A stretch of 64,000 bases of DNA from Isosphaeraceae bacterium (GTDB lineage: Bacteria > Planctomycetota > Planctomycetia > Isosphaerales > Isosphaeraceae): contig BPJS01000001.1 in NCBI GenBank assembly GCA_026004735.1, forward strand, positions 310,001 through 374,000, in the 5' to 3' direction. A program made the translations under genes and the position numbers. Below the pieces are notes generated by a model. That model was not told the origin of the DNA. It saw nothing but the letters and a program-made list of their open reading frames with translations, and made no database searches. Shown here piece after piece: positions 34,902 through 43,683 of the stretch. The first letter of the stretch is position 1, and each line of letters starts with the position of its first letter.

Positions 34902-36479
34902 ATGACGGCCCGCGACCGGTTTTGGATGGCGGGGTTGGTGGCGTTGACGGTGGTGGTGCGGTTGCCGGGGCTGGGGGCGCCGCTGGCCGATGCGTTGCAG
35001 GCCAAGCAGGTGTATTCGGCGAACAAGGCGCGGGGGATTGCGGGTCCGCCGTTTGATGCGTCGCGGTTGACGCTGGGGCTGCTGGATGAACGGGGTCGGC
35101 GGCTGGAGCTGGTGGAGGAGGTGCCGGTCTACATCACGGTGTTGGCGGGGTTGTATCGGTGGTTTGGGGAGAGCGAGGTTTGGGGTCGGTTGCTGAGTCT
35201 GGGGGGGGCGGTGGTGGCGGTGGTGGCGTTTGTGGCGCTGGTGCGGCGGGAGCACGGGGCGCGGGCGGGTTGGGTTGGGGGGTTGCTGCTGACGCTGGCG
35301 CCGTTGTTTGTGTTTTATGGGCGGGCGGTGATGCCGGATTCGTGGATGTTGGCGGCGATGGTGGTGACGGCGTGGGCGTACCGGCGGTATTGGGATGGGG
35401 GTCGGCGGTTGGGGTGGCTGGTGGCGACGGTTGGGGGGGCGGTGGTGGCGGTGGGATCGAAGTATTGGGGGCTGATGATTCTGGTGGTGCTGGCGGAGAT
35501 GGCCTGGCGTGCGGAGGGGAGGCGGTGGCGGGCGTGGGTGCGTCCGTCGTTTCTGGGGATGGTGGTGGTGATTCTGATTCCGGTTGCGCTGTGGATGGTT
35601 TTGGTTTTTCTGCGGCAGCGGAACCCGGTGGTGGATGGGTGGACGGCGGGGCGTCGGGTCAGCATGCCGTATTTGGTTTTTCAGGATCCGTCCGTGCTGT
35701 GGGACCGGCGGTGGTATGCGGCGGCAGTTCGGTTTGTGGTACGGGATGTGGGTGTGGTGACGGCGATGTTGATGGTTGTTGGGGTGGTGGCTGGGTGGCG
35801 GCGGCGGGAGGTGCCGGGATATCGGGCGGGGGGAGAGCTGGGCTGGACGGTGATGGGCGGGCTGTTTTTTGTCCTGCTGGCTCCGAAGCTGGTGGATCAC
35901 GACTATTACGGGCTGCTGATGTTGCCGGCGGCGAGTCTGTGGGCGACGCGGGGCTATTTGGCGCTGGAGTCGCGGTGTTGGGCGGGGTGGGGGATTGATG
36001 GAGGTGGGGTGGTCGGGAGGTGGAGACGGGTTGGGGTGGTGGGGATTTTGGGTTTAGCGGTGGTGGTTCAGGGTCCGTGGGTGGATGGGTCGCGGTTTCG
36101 GGTTGAGGAGGGGAAGGTGGCGTTGGGGCGGGCGTTGGCGGGGGCGAGTGGTCCTGGGGGTCGGGTGGTGGTGGTGGGGCCGGGGATTGCGCTGATCACG
36201 GCGTTGCATTACAGCGGGCGTGAGGGCTGGGTGGAGCGTTGGGAGCGGCTTCCGTTGGACTGGGCGGAGCAGGTGGCGCGGTGGCGGAGGATGGGTGCGG
36301 AGTGTTTAGGGGTGTATTGGGACGGGGCGGCGACGGCGGAGCAGCGGGCGGAGATCGCGCGGCTGGTGGAGGTGTTGCCGGTGGTGGAGCGGGGCCGGAG
36401 GGGGGATGGCGCGTATGTGGTGGTGCGGCTGGACGCGGAGGCGGTGGCGGGGCTGGTCGGTGGGGTGGTGCGGCGTTGA
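34902..36479 (+). CDS. Membrane glycosyltransferase, GT39/ArnT-like
   Basis: A protein of about 525 residues with some ten hydrophobic segments, resembling the GT-C fold dolichyl-phosphate-mannose/ArnT family (PMT_2). The first loop, VVRLPGLGAPLADALQAKQVYSA, is where the catalytic Asp/Glu of this fold lies. RAVMPDSWMLAAMVVTAWAYRRY is the typical second block. It would use a polyprenyl-phosphate sugar to glycosylate a lipid or protein outside the membrane. The ATG at 34902 follows a ggggagaga site; a longer reading overlaps the previous gene. A C-terminal soluble part follows the last membrane segment. The G8 run at 35201-35208 is in frame and does not break the gene. Confidence 0.8.
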   Translation: MTARDRFWMAGLVALTVVVRLPGLGAPLADALQAKQVYSANKARGIAGPPFDASRLTLGLLDERGRRLELVEEVPVYITVLAGLYRWFGESEVWGRLLSLGGAVVAVVAFVALVRREHGARAGWVGGLLLTLAPLFVFYGRAVMPDSWMLAAMVVTAWAYRRYWDGGRRLGWLVATVGGAVVAVGSKYWGLMILVVLAEMAWRAEGRRWRAWVRPSFLGMVVVILIPVALWMVLVFLRQRNPVVDGWTAGRRVSMPYLVFQDPSVLWDRRWYAAAVRFVVRDVGVVTAMLMVVGVVAGWRRREVPGYRAGGELGWTVMGGLFFVLLAPKLVDHDYYGLLMLPAASLWATRGYLALESRCWAGWGIDGGGVVGRWRRVGVVGILGLAVVVQGPWVDGSRFRVEEGKVALGRALAGASGPGGRVVVVGPGIALITALHYSGREGWVERWERLPLDWAEQVARWRRMGAECLGVYWDGAATAEQRAEIARLVEVLPVVERGRRGDGAYVVVRLDAEAVAGLVGGVVRR

Positions 36480-36512
36480 GGGTGGGACGAGAGTGGGGGT
36501 GGTGGGGTGGGT

Positions 36513-37361
36513 TTATGGGGGTGAGGCGGGCGAGGCGGGGTTGGGGGGTTGGGGTTTGAGCTGAGGGGGAGAGAAGCCTTCGGGGATGAGTCTGGCCTGG
36601 TCGAGGGTTTGCCAGACCCAGTCGAGGTCTTGGGCGGCGGATTCGGGGCGGGAGCGGAGCAGGCGAGCGGCGAGGAGGTCGCGGAGGGCGCGGCGTTTGG
36701 GCGGGGGGAGGTCGAGGTTTGGGGAGTTGGCGGCGGCGATGAGCAGGGCGCGGGTGCGTGCCAGGGCGAGGTCCCAGAGTTGGGGGCTGACGCCGACGGG
36801 TCGGTTGCGTGTGAGGGGTTCGATGGTGGCGGCGAGTTCGAGTTTGGGTGACTGGGTGAGGGCGGGGCCGGCGCTGCGTTCGAGGGTGGTCCAGATGCCT
36901 TCGAGGACGGTGGCGGCGTCTTCGGGTCGGGCGGGGTCGATGCGTCGGATGAGGTCGCGGCGGAGGGTTTGCATCTGGCCGAGTTCGAGGAGACCGGAGG
37001 CGCTGAGGACTTCGAGGGCGATGCGGGTTTGATCGACGACGAGGGCCCATTCGCCGGGTTCGATGCCGGGGGGGACGCGGTTGGCCAGGGGCAGGACGGC
37101 GGTGGCGAGGTTGCGGGCGCCGTACTCGGCGAGTTCGGCCTGACGGTCGCGCCACTGGCGGAAGAGGACGATCAGGGCGATGGCCAGGGCGGCCAGGACG
37201 ATGCCGAGGGCGACGACGAAGGAGCGTCCGGCGTGGGCGGGGCCGAGCAGTTCGGGGCTGGGGGCGTCGCGGCGGTCGTCGACGCGGAGGGTTTTTTTTC
37301 CGTCGCCGAACTCGATGTGGTTGTGGCCGTTGCCGCTGGGGTTTCGGGGAGGTTCGGTCAT
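36513..37361 (-). CDS. Uncharacterised single-pass membrane protein
   Basis: A 282-residue protein with one strong membrane helix near residues 45-67 (SFVVALGIVLAALAIALIVLF). The cytoplasmic N-terminus is polar; HNHIEFGDGKKTLRVDDRRDAP stands out. The remainder, on the other side of the membrane, is all-helical with Leu/Ala/Arg heptads (DQTRIALEVLSASGLLELGQMQTLRRDLIRRI, shown here only as the region around LEVLSASGLLELGQ) and probably forms a helical bundle. It ends in a Pro-rich tail. No family was recognised. It is convergent with the glycosyltransferase gene (33 bases apart), and its 5' end faces the STAS gene. The ATG at 37361 was chosen over 37388 because the first ten residues add nothing. 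Confidence 0.68.
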   Translation of the reverse strand: MTEPPRNPSGNGHNHIEFGDGKKTLRVDDRRDAPSPELLGPAHAGRSFVVALGIVLAALAIALIVLFRQWRDRQAELAEYGARNLATAVLPLANRVPPGIEPGEWALVVDQTRIALEVLSASGLLELGQMQTLRRDLIRRIDPARPEDAATVLEGIWTTLERSAGPALTQSPKLELAATIEPLTRNRPVGVSPQLWDLALARTRALLIAAANSPNLDLPPPKRRALRDLLAARLLRSRPESAAQDLDWVWQTLDQARLIPEGFSPPQLKPQPPNPASPASPP

Positions 37362-37465
37362 CGTCGTCGATTGTCGGGGAGTGCCCAAGCTCTGGCGGAG
37401 GCGGGACGCGAGGGACAGGCTGCGAGATGGGGGATATTCTAACTCGGGAGGGATAGGGGGGGCGA

Positions 37466-37494
37466 TTGTCGGGTCGTGGGGCGTGGGATACGCT
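37466..37494 (+). promoter_or_regulatory. Possible promoter of the STAS-domain gene
   Basis: TTGTCG (37466-37471), 17 bases, TACGCT (37489-37494) followed by AAACTT; a GCTAAACT box overlaps the -10. It ends 58 bases before the ATG. Confidence 0.32.
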
Positions 37495-37552
37495 AAACTT
37501 GAAACGATTGTGGTGCTTTGGTCTTGAGCGTCGGGTGGGGGGCAAGGCGGAT

Positions 37553-37933
37553 ATGTCGGATGAGGTTTATACGCATTTTGAGGTCAAGAGCCGGGACGGG
37601 ATTTGTACGGTTCGGGTCACGAGCAATCAGATCCGCCATCCCGAGGCGGCCGAGGTGTTTAAGGCGGAGCTGATGGAGGTCTTGGAGCGGGAGCAGCCGC
37701 GGGCGTTGGTGATCGACTTTGAGGGGGTGAATTATTTGGGCAGTTCGATTTTTGCCGTATTGATTGCGATGCGTGGGGAGCTGGAGACGCGTGGGATTTT
37801 GTATGCGATTTGTGGGCTGCATCCGGATGTGGAGCTGGCGTCGAACATCGTGGGGCTGCCGCGGCTGGTTGCGATGTATGATGATGTGGCGGCGGCGCGG
37901 GAGGCGGTGCGTCAGGTTCTAGAGCGATCGTGA
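37553..37933 (+). CDS. STAS-domain protein (anti-anti-sigma factor-like)
   Basis: A 126-residue single STAS domain. The order beta-beta-alpha-beta-alpha is recognisable: ICTVRVTSNQ, AEVFKAELMEVLE, ALVIDFEGVNYLGSSIFAVLI, LYAICGLHPDVE. Ser64-Ser65 in YLGSSIF is at the position that is phosphorylated in SpoIIAA/RsbV proteins, though the preceding acidic residue of the D-S motif is replaced by Gly. Such proteins take part in partner switching with RsbW-type kinases; a response regulator with that kind of kinase domain is encoded at 49198-50055, but a link is only a guess. The ATG at 37553 follows aaggcgg. The next secreted-protein gene starts 45 bases later. Confidence 0.83.
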   Translation: MSDEVYTHFEVKSRDGICTVRVTSNQIRHPEAAEVFKAELMEVLEREQPRALVIDFEGVNYLGSSIFAVLIAMRGELETRGILYAICGLHPDVELASNIVGLPRLVAMYDDVAAAREAVRQVLERS

Positions 37934-37978
37934 GCGGCGTGGGTGGTGGGTCGGAGAAACGGTTGGGGGGCCTGGACG

Positions 37979-38758
37979 ATGGACGAAACGAAGGGTCGAG
38001 GGGTGGGGGGGTTGGTACGGGCCGTCTGGGTGGCGGTTGTGGTGGGGATGTTGCCGGCTGGGGCGCAGGCGCAGTGGTGGGGGGGTGGCTACGGGTTTGG
38101 GGCGGGGTATGGGTATGGGGGCTGGGGTTGGGGTGGTGGCTGGGGGGGGCCGTTTTGGAACATGGGGATGAATGTGTATGAGCAGAACGCGTACAAGTAT
38201 CAGATTGGGATGCTGAACAATGCGCGGTATAGCCTGTACAACGCGATGGCAGTGAATAGTTATGCGCAGGCGAACCTGATGCAGCAGCAGGCGTTGCAGA
38301 CAGCGCTAGAGAATGAGCAACTGGCTGACCAGATTGCGCGTGAGCGTTACCGTCTGACCGATCCGGGGTGGAGTCCGAGTGCGGTCAAGGCGCGGGAGAC
38401 GGTGGCGGAGGTGCCGTTGTCGGCGTTGCTGGATGAGGGGGGGCTGGTGCGTTGGCCCGAGGTGGCGCCGAGTGGGGGGGTGCATGGAGTGCGCCGGGCG
38501 GAGGCCGATCGGCTGATCGCGACGGCGTATCATGAGTATGAGGCGACCGGTCGGGCGACGGTGATGACGGCCAACGCGGCGATCCGGCAGCTTCATGCCT
38601 ACGGCGAGCCGGCGCTCGGTTTGTTAGCCAGCCGAGGGGATCGTCGGGGCCGGGCGGAGCTGGTTACATTTTTGAACAATCTGGAGGCGGCGGTGCGGCG
38701 GATGGCCAATACGCCGGCGGCGGCCGAAGAGAATCCGCCGGCGGAGCCGGGCCGCTGA
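37979..38758 (+). CDS. Secreted protein with Gly/Tyr/Trp-rich N-terminal region, unknown function
   Basis: A 259-residue protein. The signal peptide (GLVRAVWVAVVVGMLPAGAQA) ends near residue 31. Directly after it is a Gly/Trp/Tyr-rich stretch (WWGGGYGFGAGYGYGGWGW) of about 35 residues. Next is an Asn/Gln/Ala-rich helical section (NSYAQANLMQQQALQTALEN) that may form a coiled coil. The C-terminal half, from about residue 115, has a helical, charged pattern (VRRAEADRLIATAYHEYEATG). Similar planctomycete secreted proteins are annotated only as hypothetical. It probably shares a transcript with the STAS gene. The ATG at 37979 fits the signal peptide and follows a G-rich site. Confidence 0.7.
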   Translation: MDETKGRGVGGLVRAVWVAVVVGMLPAGAQAQWWGGGYGFGAGYGYGGWGWGGGWGGPFWNMGMNVYEQNAYKYQIGMLNNARYSLYNAMAVNSYAQANLMQQQALQTALENEQLADQIARERYRLTDPGWSPSAVKARETVAEVPLSALLDEGGLVRWPEVAPSGGVHGVRRAEADRLIATAYHEYEATGRATVMTANAAIRQLHAYGEPALGLLASRGDRRGRAELVTFLNNLEAAVRRMANTPAAAEENPPAEPGR

Positions 38759-38886
38759 GCGGTGGGGTTGACTGGCTCCCGCCTGGGCCGGGCCGCAGCG
38801 GGGATGGGGCACACAGGCTGCGGCGGTGTCGGGGAGAGGCCGGCGCGGTGGAGCGGGATGAGGCCGGGGGTGGTGTGGGGAGAGGT

Positions 38887-40287
38887 TTAGGGGCTGGCTT
38901 CGTGGTGGAGGGTTTTGAGGATCTGGACGGCGGCGTCGACGAGCCGCTCGCCGGAGCCGGCGGCGCAACGGGCGCTGATGACTTCGTAGTTGCCCTGGTT
39001 GTAAGCGCGACGCGAGGGGATGTAGCCGATCGAGCCGTTAGCCAGCTCGGCGATGATGGTGTGGGGGAAGGGGGAATCCTGTTTGATGGCGAGACCTAGC
39101 TCGACGAAGATTTCGCCGGGCAGGGAGACCCAGGCGACCGAGTTGCCCAGGGCGATGACCTGGACTTCGACCTCCCAGGGCTGGCCGTTGCGGGCGGCGA
39201 CGTCGAGGACCTTGTAGGCGTGGACGTGCTCGAGGAAGGTGGGCGGCGGAGTTGAGCCGTCCTTGACCCGGGCGAGGATGGCCTGGGCGGCCTCGACGTC
39301 GGCGTCCGAGACCTCGGGCAGGTCGAGGGAGACGATCTGACGGCGGACGCGGAGTGGACCGGGGGGGACTTCGGCGAGCCTGGGCCAAGTGCGGAGGACT
39401 TCGGCGGCCAGGATCGTGCCCATGCGGGCGGCGTTGGCGTGGCCGTGCTGGGGTTCGGGCCAGGTGACGTCGATGTGGTTGATGTCGCCGCAGCAGCCGG
39501 CGGTCCAGAGGGTGATGAGGTTGGGGCCGTGGACGTCGGCGAGGAGACGGGCTAGGACGGCGGGCAGGTCGGCGGAGATGGCGGTGCCGCCGACGTTGTC
39601 GAGGTGGACGGCGTAGTTGACGTAGGCGGCTAGGGGTTTGCGGGGTTGGTCGGCGGAGTCGAAGAAGAGGACGGGGACGTCGGGGTCGATGGTGCCGGCG
39701 GGTTTGAGGATGGCGGGGTTGAGCTTGCCGGGGTTCCAGCCGACGGAGCCGTCGGCCATGTGGAAGCGGCGGTTGAAGGCGATGGAGGATTCGGAGCCGT
39801 GGGCGGCGCGGAGGCGGGCCGGAGCGCGTTGCTGGTCGGCTTGGGAGACGGCCTGGGCGATTTTGGCGGGCAGCTCGGCGCGGAAGCGGCGGGCCAGGGG
39901 GTGGTCGCCGCCGAAGCCGCCGCTGGCGGCGTGGGTGCCGATGACAGGGCCGGTGTGGGCGTGGGTGGCGGAGATCATGACGTGGTCGGCGGGGATGCCG
40001 GTCGTGGCCTCGATTTCCTTGCGGGCGTCGTGGACGAGGTCGAAGGAGGTGGAGATCAGGTCGAGGGCGACCAGGGCGGCGCGGGTCTGGCCGTCGTCGA
40101 GCACGAGGGCTTTGGCGTAGAGGGGGTCGTGGATCGACTCGGCGGGGCGGACGTAGTAGTAGCCGGCCATGGGGATGCCGACCGGGGGAGTGATGTCGAC
40201 CTGGGCGGCGCCGATGCGAAGCTCAGCGGCCTGAGCGGGTAGGGCGGTCAGGACGAGGATGGCCCAGAGCGGTCGGACGCGGCGCAT
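38887..40287 (-). CDS. Neutral/alkaline ceramidase-like exported protein
   Basis: A 466-residue protein with a signal peptide (LWAILVLTALPAQAA), followed by the N-terminal ceramidase fold: RIGAAQVDITPPVGIPMAGYY, ALVALDLI, and the Zn-site motif SATHAHTGP. TLWTAGCCGDINHIDV and SLPGEIFVELGLAI match later blocks of the neutral/alkaline non-lysosomal ceramidase family. Planctomycetes carry many members, and their real substrates are probably not ceramides. The GCCGDIN region is where the family nucleophile serine would be expected (G-D-x-S-P), and here it is not obvious, so hydrolytic activity on sphingolipid is doubtful. It is transcribed alone and is divergent from the DinB gene. Confidence 0.85.
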   Translation of the reverse strand: MRRVRPLWAILVLTALPAQAAELRIGAAQVDITPPVGIPMAGYYYVRPAESIHDPLYAKALVLDDGQTRAALVALDLISTSFDLVHDARKEIEATTGIPADHVMISATHAHTGPVIGTHAASGGFGGDHPLARRFRAELPAKIAQAVSQADQQRAPARLRAAHGSESSIAFNRRFHMADGSVGWNPGKLNPAILKPAGTIDPDVPVLFFDSADQPRKPLAAYVNYAVHLDNVGGTAISADLPAVLARLLADVHGPNLITLWTAGCCGDINHIDVTWPEPQHGHANAARMGTILAAEVLRTWPRLAEVPPGPLRVRRQIVSLDLPEVSDADVEAAQAILARVKDGSTPPPTFLEHVHAYKVLDVAARNGQPWEVEVQVIALGNSVAWVSLPGEIFVELGLAIKQDSPFPHTIIAELANGSIGYIPSRRAYNQGNYEVISARCAAGSGERLVDAAVQILKTLHHEASP

Positions 40288-40397
40288 GAGAGGGAGGCTC
40301 CGGGTGGGAGTGGGGCCGCCGGGGAGAGGGAGCTTCTCCGGGGACGGGTGGTCGTCGATCATGGGTTGAGAGCGAGCATACCACGGGAGCGACGACC

Positions 40398-40892
40398 ATG
40401 CCCGACGCGACGTTGCTGATGCTGGTGGAGGAAGTGCGTGGGAAGACGCTGCGGCGGCTCGAGGGTGTGACGCCGGCCGAAGCGGCGTGGGCGCCGACGG
40501 GGACGCAGAATACGATCCTCTGGCACGCGGGCCATGCGTTTGTGATCGTCGAGTGGCTGTCGAGCCAGGGGCTAGGCTGCGAGCCAGCGTGGCCGCCGGG
40601 CTGGCGGGCGATCTTTGGTAAGGACAGCCAGCCGGCGCAGGTTGCAGCGGAGCAGTGGCCGAAGCTGGAGGAGGTGGTGGCGCGGCTGGTCGAGCAGCGA
40701 GAGCGGCTGCGGTCGGCGATTTCGGCGCTGAGCGAGGCGGAGCTAGACCGTGCGGTGGCCGACGGGTCGGGGCGGACGCCGCGGTACCTGATTCTGCACG
40801 GGCTGCACGACGAGGCGTGTCACTCGGGGGAGATCTGGCTGCTCCGGAAGATGTGGCGGCGGATCGCCTCGGCGCCGGACTTGACGCTGTAA
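40398..40892 (+). CDS. DinB-family protein
   Basis: A 164-residue four-helix-bundle protein of the DinB/YfiT-like superfamily. NTILWHAGHAFVIVEWL supplies the first metal-ligand histidine, and HGLHDEACHSGEIWLLRKMW the C-terminal pair of the His triad, with the signature H-x3-H spacing. Such proteins are often thiol-dependent S-transferases or stress-induced proteins of unknown substrate. It has no signal peptide, so it is cytoplasmic. The ATG comes after a weak gagcgacgacc site. Base composition is more balanced than in most plus-strand neighbours. It is convergent with the DUF1501 gene. Confidence 0.83.
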   Translation: MPDATLLMLVEEVRGKTLRRLEGVTPAEAAWAPTGTQNTILWHAGHAFVIVEWLSSQGLGCEPAWPPGWRAIFGKDSQPAQVAAEQWPKLEEVVARLVEQRERLRSAISALSEAELDRAVADGSGRTPRYLILHGLHDEACHSGEIWLLRKMWRRIASAPDLTL

Positions 40893-41042
40893 GGGAGAAG
40901 GGGCGGTTTGAGTGGGGAGTCGAGGAGGCCCGCGCGCTGGGGTGGGCTGATGCGGGAGTGGGTCGGATGGGGGCTGGGGTTCGGCGCTGGGTGGCGGGGG
41001 TCTGGCCGGCGTGGGGTGGGGCGGTCGACGGATGGGTCCTGC

Positions 41043-42477
41043 CTAGAGCAAGGCGCGGATGGGGGTGCCCTCGCTGAGGAACAGGGGCCGGTCCTGGTTG
41101 GGGTCGTGGAGGATGGTGTGTGGGGGGATGCCGAGGGCCTGGTAGACGGTGGCGATGATGTCGGCGGGGGAGACGGGGGTCGCGAGCGGGGTAGGCGGCG
41201 AAGCGGTCGCTGGCGCCGTAGATGGAGCCGCCGGGGATGCCGCCGCCGGCTAGGAGGACGCTGTAGCAGTAGGGCCAGTGGTCGCGTCCGCCGGGGTCGG
41301 AGCCGGCGGAGCTGGTGATCTGGCCGACTTTGGGGGTGCGGCCGAACTCGCCGACGGCCAGGATCAAGGTTTCGTCGAGGAGGCCGCGGGCGTTGAGGTC
41401 GTCGAGGAGAGCGGAGAAGCCGCGGTCGAACATGGGGAGGATGGACTGTTTGAGCAGGGGGAAGTGTTGGCGGTGGGTGTCCCAGGTTTGGTCGAAGCGA
41501 GCGCCGGTGCAGACGGTGACGACGCGGACGCCGGCTTCGATGAGGCGGCGAGCCAGGAGGAGGCATTGGCCGAGGTGGGGCAGACCGCCGAATTGACGGG
41601 CCTCGCGGGTGCGGGGGTTGTCGGGGTCGAGGCCGTAGCGGAGGCGGACCGAGTCGGGTTCTTGGGAGAGGTCGAAGGCGCGGCGTGCGGCGGGGCTGGA
41701 GATCAGGTCGAAGGCTCGGCGGTAGTGTTCGCCGAGGTGAGCGACCTGGGAGGCGGCGGGGCTGTCGAGGGTGTGGTTGACGAGGTCGAGGAGGGAGCGG
41801 CGGGCGTCGAGGCGTGCGGGAGAGAGGCCGTCGGGGAGCGTGAGGCCTGGTATGCGGTAGTCGGGGCGGCTGGGGTCGCCGGCGAGGAAGGGGTCGAACT
41901 GAGCGCCGAGGAAGCCGGCGTCCTGGCCGGGGAGGAGTGAGCCGTTGTTGCTCATCCAGTCGGGGATGTGGACGGAGTCGGGGAGGGAGCCGTCGCCGGG
42001 TCTGAGTTTGGCGAGGACCGAGCCGGGGCAGGGGAAGTTGTCGGCGCTGGGGGCGACGATCAGGCGGCCGCCGAGGGTGGGGTTTTTGCCGGTGACGGCT
42101 TGGTAGTAGCCGGCGTTGTGGTCGCCGATGGTGTGGTGGACGGAGCGGACGATGGCCAGGTGGTGGGCTTGTTGGGCCAGGAGGGGGAGGTGTTCGCAGA
42201 GCAGCAGTCCGGGGGCGGTGGTCTGGATGGGCTGGAACTCGCCGCGGATTTGCTCGGGGGCGTCGGGTTTCATGTCCCAGAGGTCGATGTGGGACGGGCC
42301 GCCCTCGAGGGCGAAGACGATGAGCGAGCGGGCGCGGGCGCGGCCGGGTTCGGCGGCCTGGAGGAGGTGGGCGAGGTTGAAGCCGAAGGGGGCGGCCGAG
42401 CCGATGCGCAGGAAGGTCCGGCGGCTGGGGGAACCGTCTGGGGAGGGGCGGGATTGGGCGGCGGTGAGCCTGAGCAT
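41043..42477 (-). CDS. DUF1501 protein (Tat-exported, sulfatase-like fold), frameshifted near 3' end
   Basis: About 477 residues once one base is removed. A twin-arginine signal (SRRTFLRIG, residues 18-26) starts it. FALEGGPSHIDLWDMKPDAP, LGGRLIVAPSADN, LAVGEFGRTPKV and GRDHWPYCYSVLLAGGGI are the usual DUF1501 blocks, a planctomycete-rich family with an alkaline-phosphatase/sulfatase-like fold. After GASDRFAAYPARDP the frame turns to Arg/Pro-rich nonsense. In another frame VSPADIIATVYQALGIPP continues the family and ends properly at the TAG at 41043-41045. The switch falls in the G5 run at 41175-41179 (C5 on the coding strand). DUF1501 genes usually follow a DUF1549/DUF1553 gene; none is here. 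Confidence 0.86.
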
Positions 42478-42544
42478 CGGCAGAGGGCCGCCGGAGGGTT
42501 TGCGGAGAGGGGTGGGTGTGGCTCACCCGCCCGTATGAGTCAGT

Positions 42545-43285
42545 CTACTGGGGCGGTGGGGGTGTGTCATGGTCTTTTTGGCTGGATGGGGGCGGTGGGG
42601 TAGGGGGTCGAAGGGGGATGAGCTGGCCGTCGAGCCAGGTCTGGATCAGTTCGCAGACGCCGGCGCCGTGGTGGCCGGAGGTAACCTGATCGACGTGTTG
42701 TTTGAGTTCGGGCAGGGCGTTGGCGACGGCGGCGGAGAAGCCGCAGAGGGCCAGGAAGGTCTGGTCGTTTTCGGCGTCGCCGATGCCGATGGTCTGTTGG
42801 GGAGTGAGGCCGAGGTCAGCGACGGCGGCGGCCAGTCCGGTGGCCTTGTCGACGCCGCGAGGCAGGACCATGACGGCGTCCTTGTTGAGGATGACCTGGA
42901 GGGGGAGTTGAAGTTCGTCGATGAGGGCGGCGGCGGTGGTCTGGTGGGGGACCCAGGTGGCGACGATGACGCGGCCTTGGACGATGCGGTCGACGCCGCG
43001 GGAGCGGAGCAGGCGGGCGAAGTCGGTGGGGGGGGGATCGGCCAGGAGGCGTTGGGCGCCGGTGGCGGGGTTGTAGAGCAGGGCGCCGTTTTCGGCGACG
43101 ACGCGGTCGAAGAGGTCGAGGCGGGGGCAGACGACGTGGAGTTCGTCGAGGATGCGTCCGGTGATGAGGATGAGGGTTCGTCCGGTCTGGCGGAGGCGTT
43201 CGAGGGCGGCCAGGGTTGGCTCGTCGACAGCGCCATGGTGGGCGATGGTGCCGTCGTAGTCGGTGGCCAGGGCCAGGTAGTGCAT
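42545..43285 (-). CDS. HAD-superfamily hydrolase (Cof/sucrose-phosphatase-like)
   Basis: A 246-residue HAD phosphatase. LATDYDGTIA holds the nucleophile Asp9 and acid Asp11; LILITGR is motif II; the Lys of motif III lies near GVDKATGL; GIGDAENDQTFL is motif IV. The insertion between motifs II and III (DLFDRVVAENGALLYNPATG) is the C2-type cap of the Cof/MPGP group, which acts on sugar phosphates. The last 20 residues are Pro-rich and low-complexity. It contains a C9 run (G on the plus strand near 43028) in frame, so the gene is intact. It lies 67 bases upstream of the DUF1501 gene on the same strand. Confidence 0.88.
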   Translation of the reverse strand: MHYLALATDYDGTIAHHGAVDEPTLAALERLRQTGRTLILITGRILDELHVVCPRLDLFDRVVAENGALLYNPATGAQRLLADPPPTDFARLLRSRGVDRIVQGRVIVATWVPHQTTAAALIDELQLPLQVILNKDAVMVLPRGVDKATGLAAAVADLGLTPQQTIGIGDAENDQTFLALCGFSAAVANALPELKQHVDQVTSGHHGAGVCELIQTWLDGQLIPLRPPTPPPPSSQKDHDTPPPPQ

Positions 43286-43683
43286 GGGGTAATCCGGGGA
43301 GTTGGGGTGTTTGGGGGGAAGGAGTTAGGAGAGCTGTCGAACGGGGGCAGCCGGAGGGAGTCGGACGGTAGGCTGGCGGCGGCGTGGTGGTGTGGGCCGC
43401 CAGAAGGCTATTGTGCCGCAGAGAGGTCCGCGCGGGCCAGAGACGACGGGGCCCGGGGGCGTGGGCGCGCGGATGTGAGGGGGTTGGGGGCGGCCTGCTG
43501 AGGGGCATCGACGGCGGGTCGAAGGCTTGACAGGATGGGAGCCGCACGCGTCGGGCCGGGGGGAGCGGTCGGATTGCCGGCAGGGGGCGGGGGCCAGGCC
43601 CGAGCGGGGGCGGTGTGGGGTAGAGGAAGCGTGCCGGCGGGTCCGCTCCGGCGGAGCCGGAGCGGGGTCAAAGGAGTATCCGC
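43286..43683. other. 398-base intergenic region between divergent genes
   Basis: Separates the HAD gene (minus) from the antiporter gene (plus) and should hold promoters for both. No clear sigma70 pair was found. The only strong element is the hairpin at 43643-43665 next to the antiporter ribosome site. No gene is supported. Confidence 0.4.
43643..43665 (+). promoter_or_regulatory. 9-bp hairpin just before the antiporter ribosome binding site
   Basis: CCGCTCCGG (43643-43651) pairs perfectly with CCGGAGCGG (43657-43665) around a 5-base loop. Four bases later comes AAAGGAG (43670-43676), then the GTG at 43684. A stable stem so near the ribosome site may influence translation or mRNA stability; it could also be leftover secondary structure. 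Confidence 0.4.

Noticed and set aside
35201-35208. G8 run in the GT39-like gene as a frameshift site
   Set aside because: The protein stays in frame and keeps its membrane pattern on both sides.
43028-43036. Long G run in the HAD gene as a frameshift site
   Set aside because: Motifs I to IV are in one frame, so the run codes for in-frame prolines.
42545-43683. Origin or attachment site in the 43.3-43.7 kb gap
   Set aside because: No DnaA-box cluster, no direct repeats and no skew switch there.
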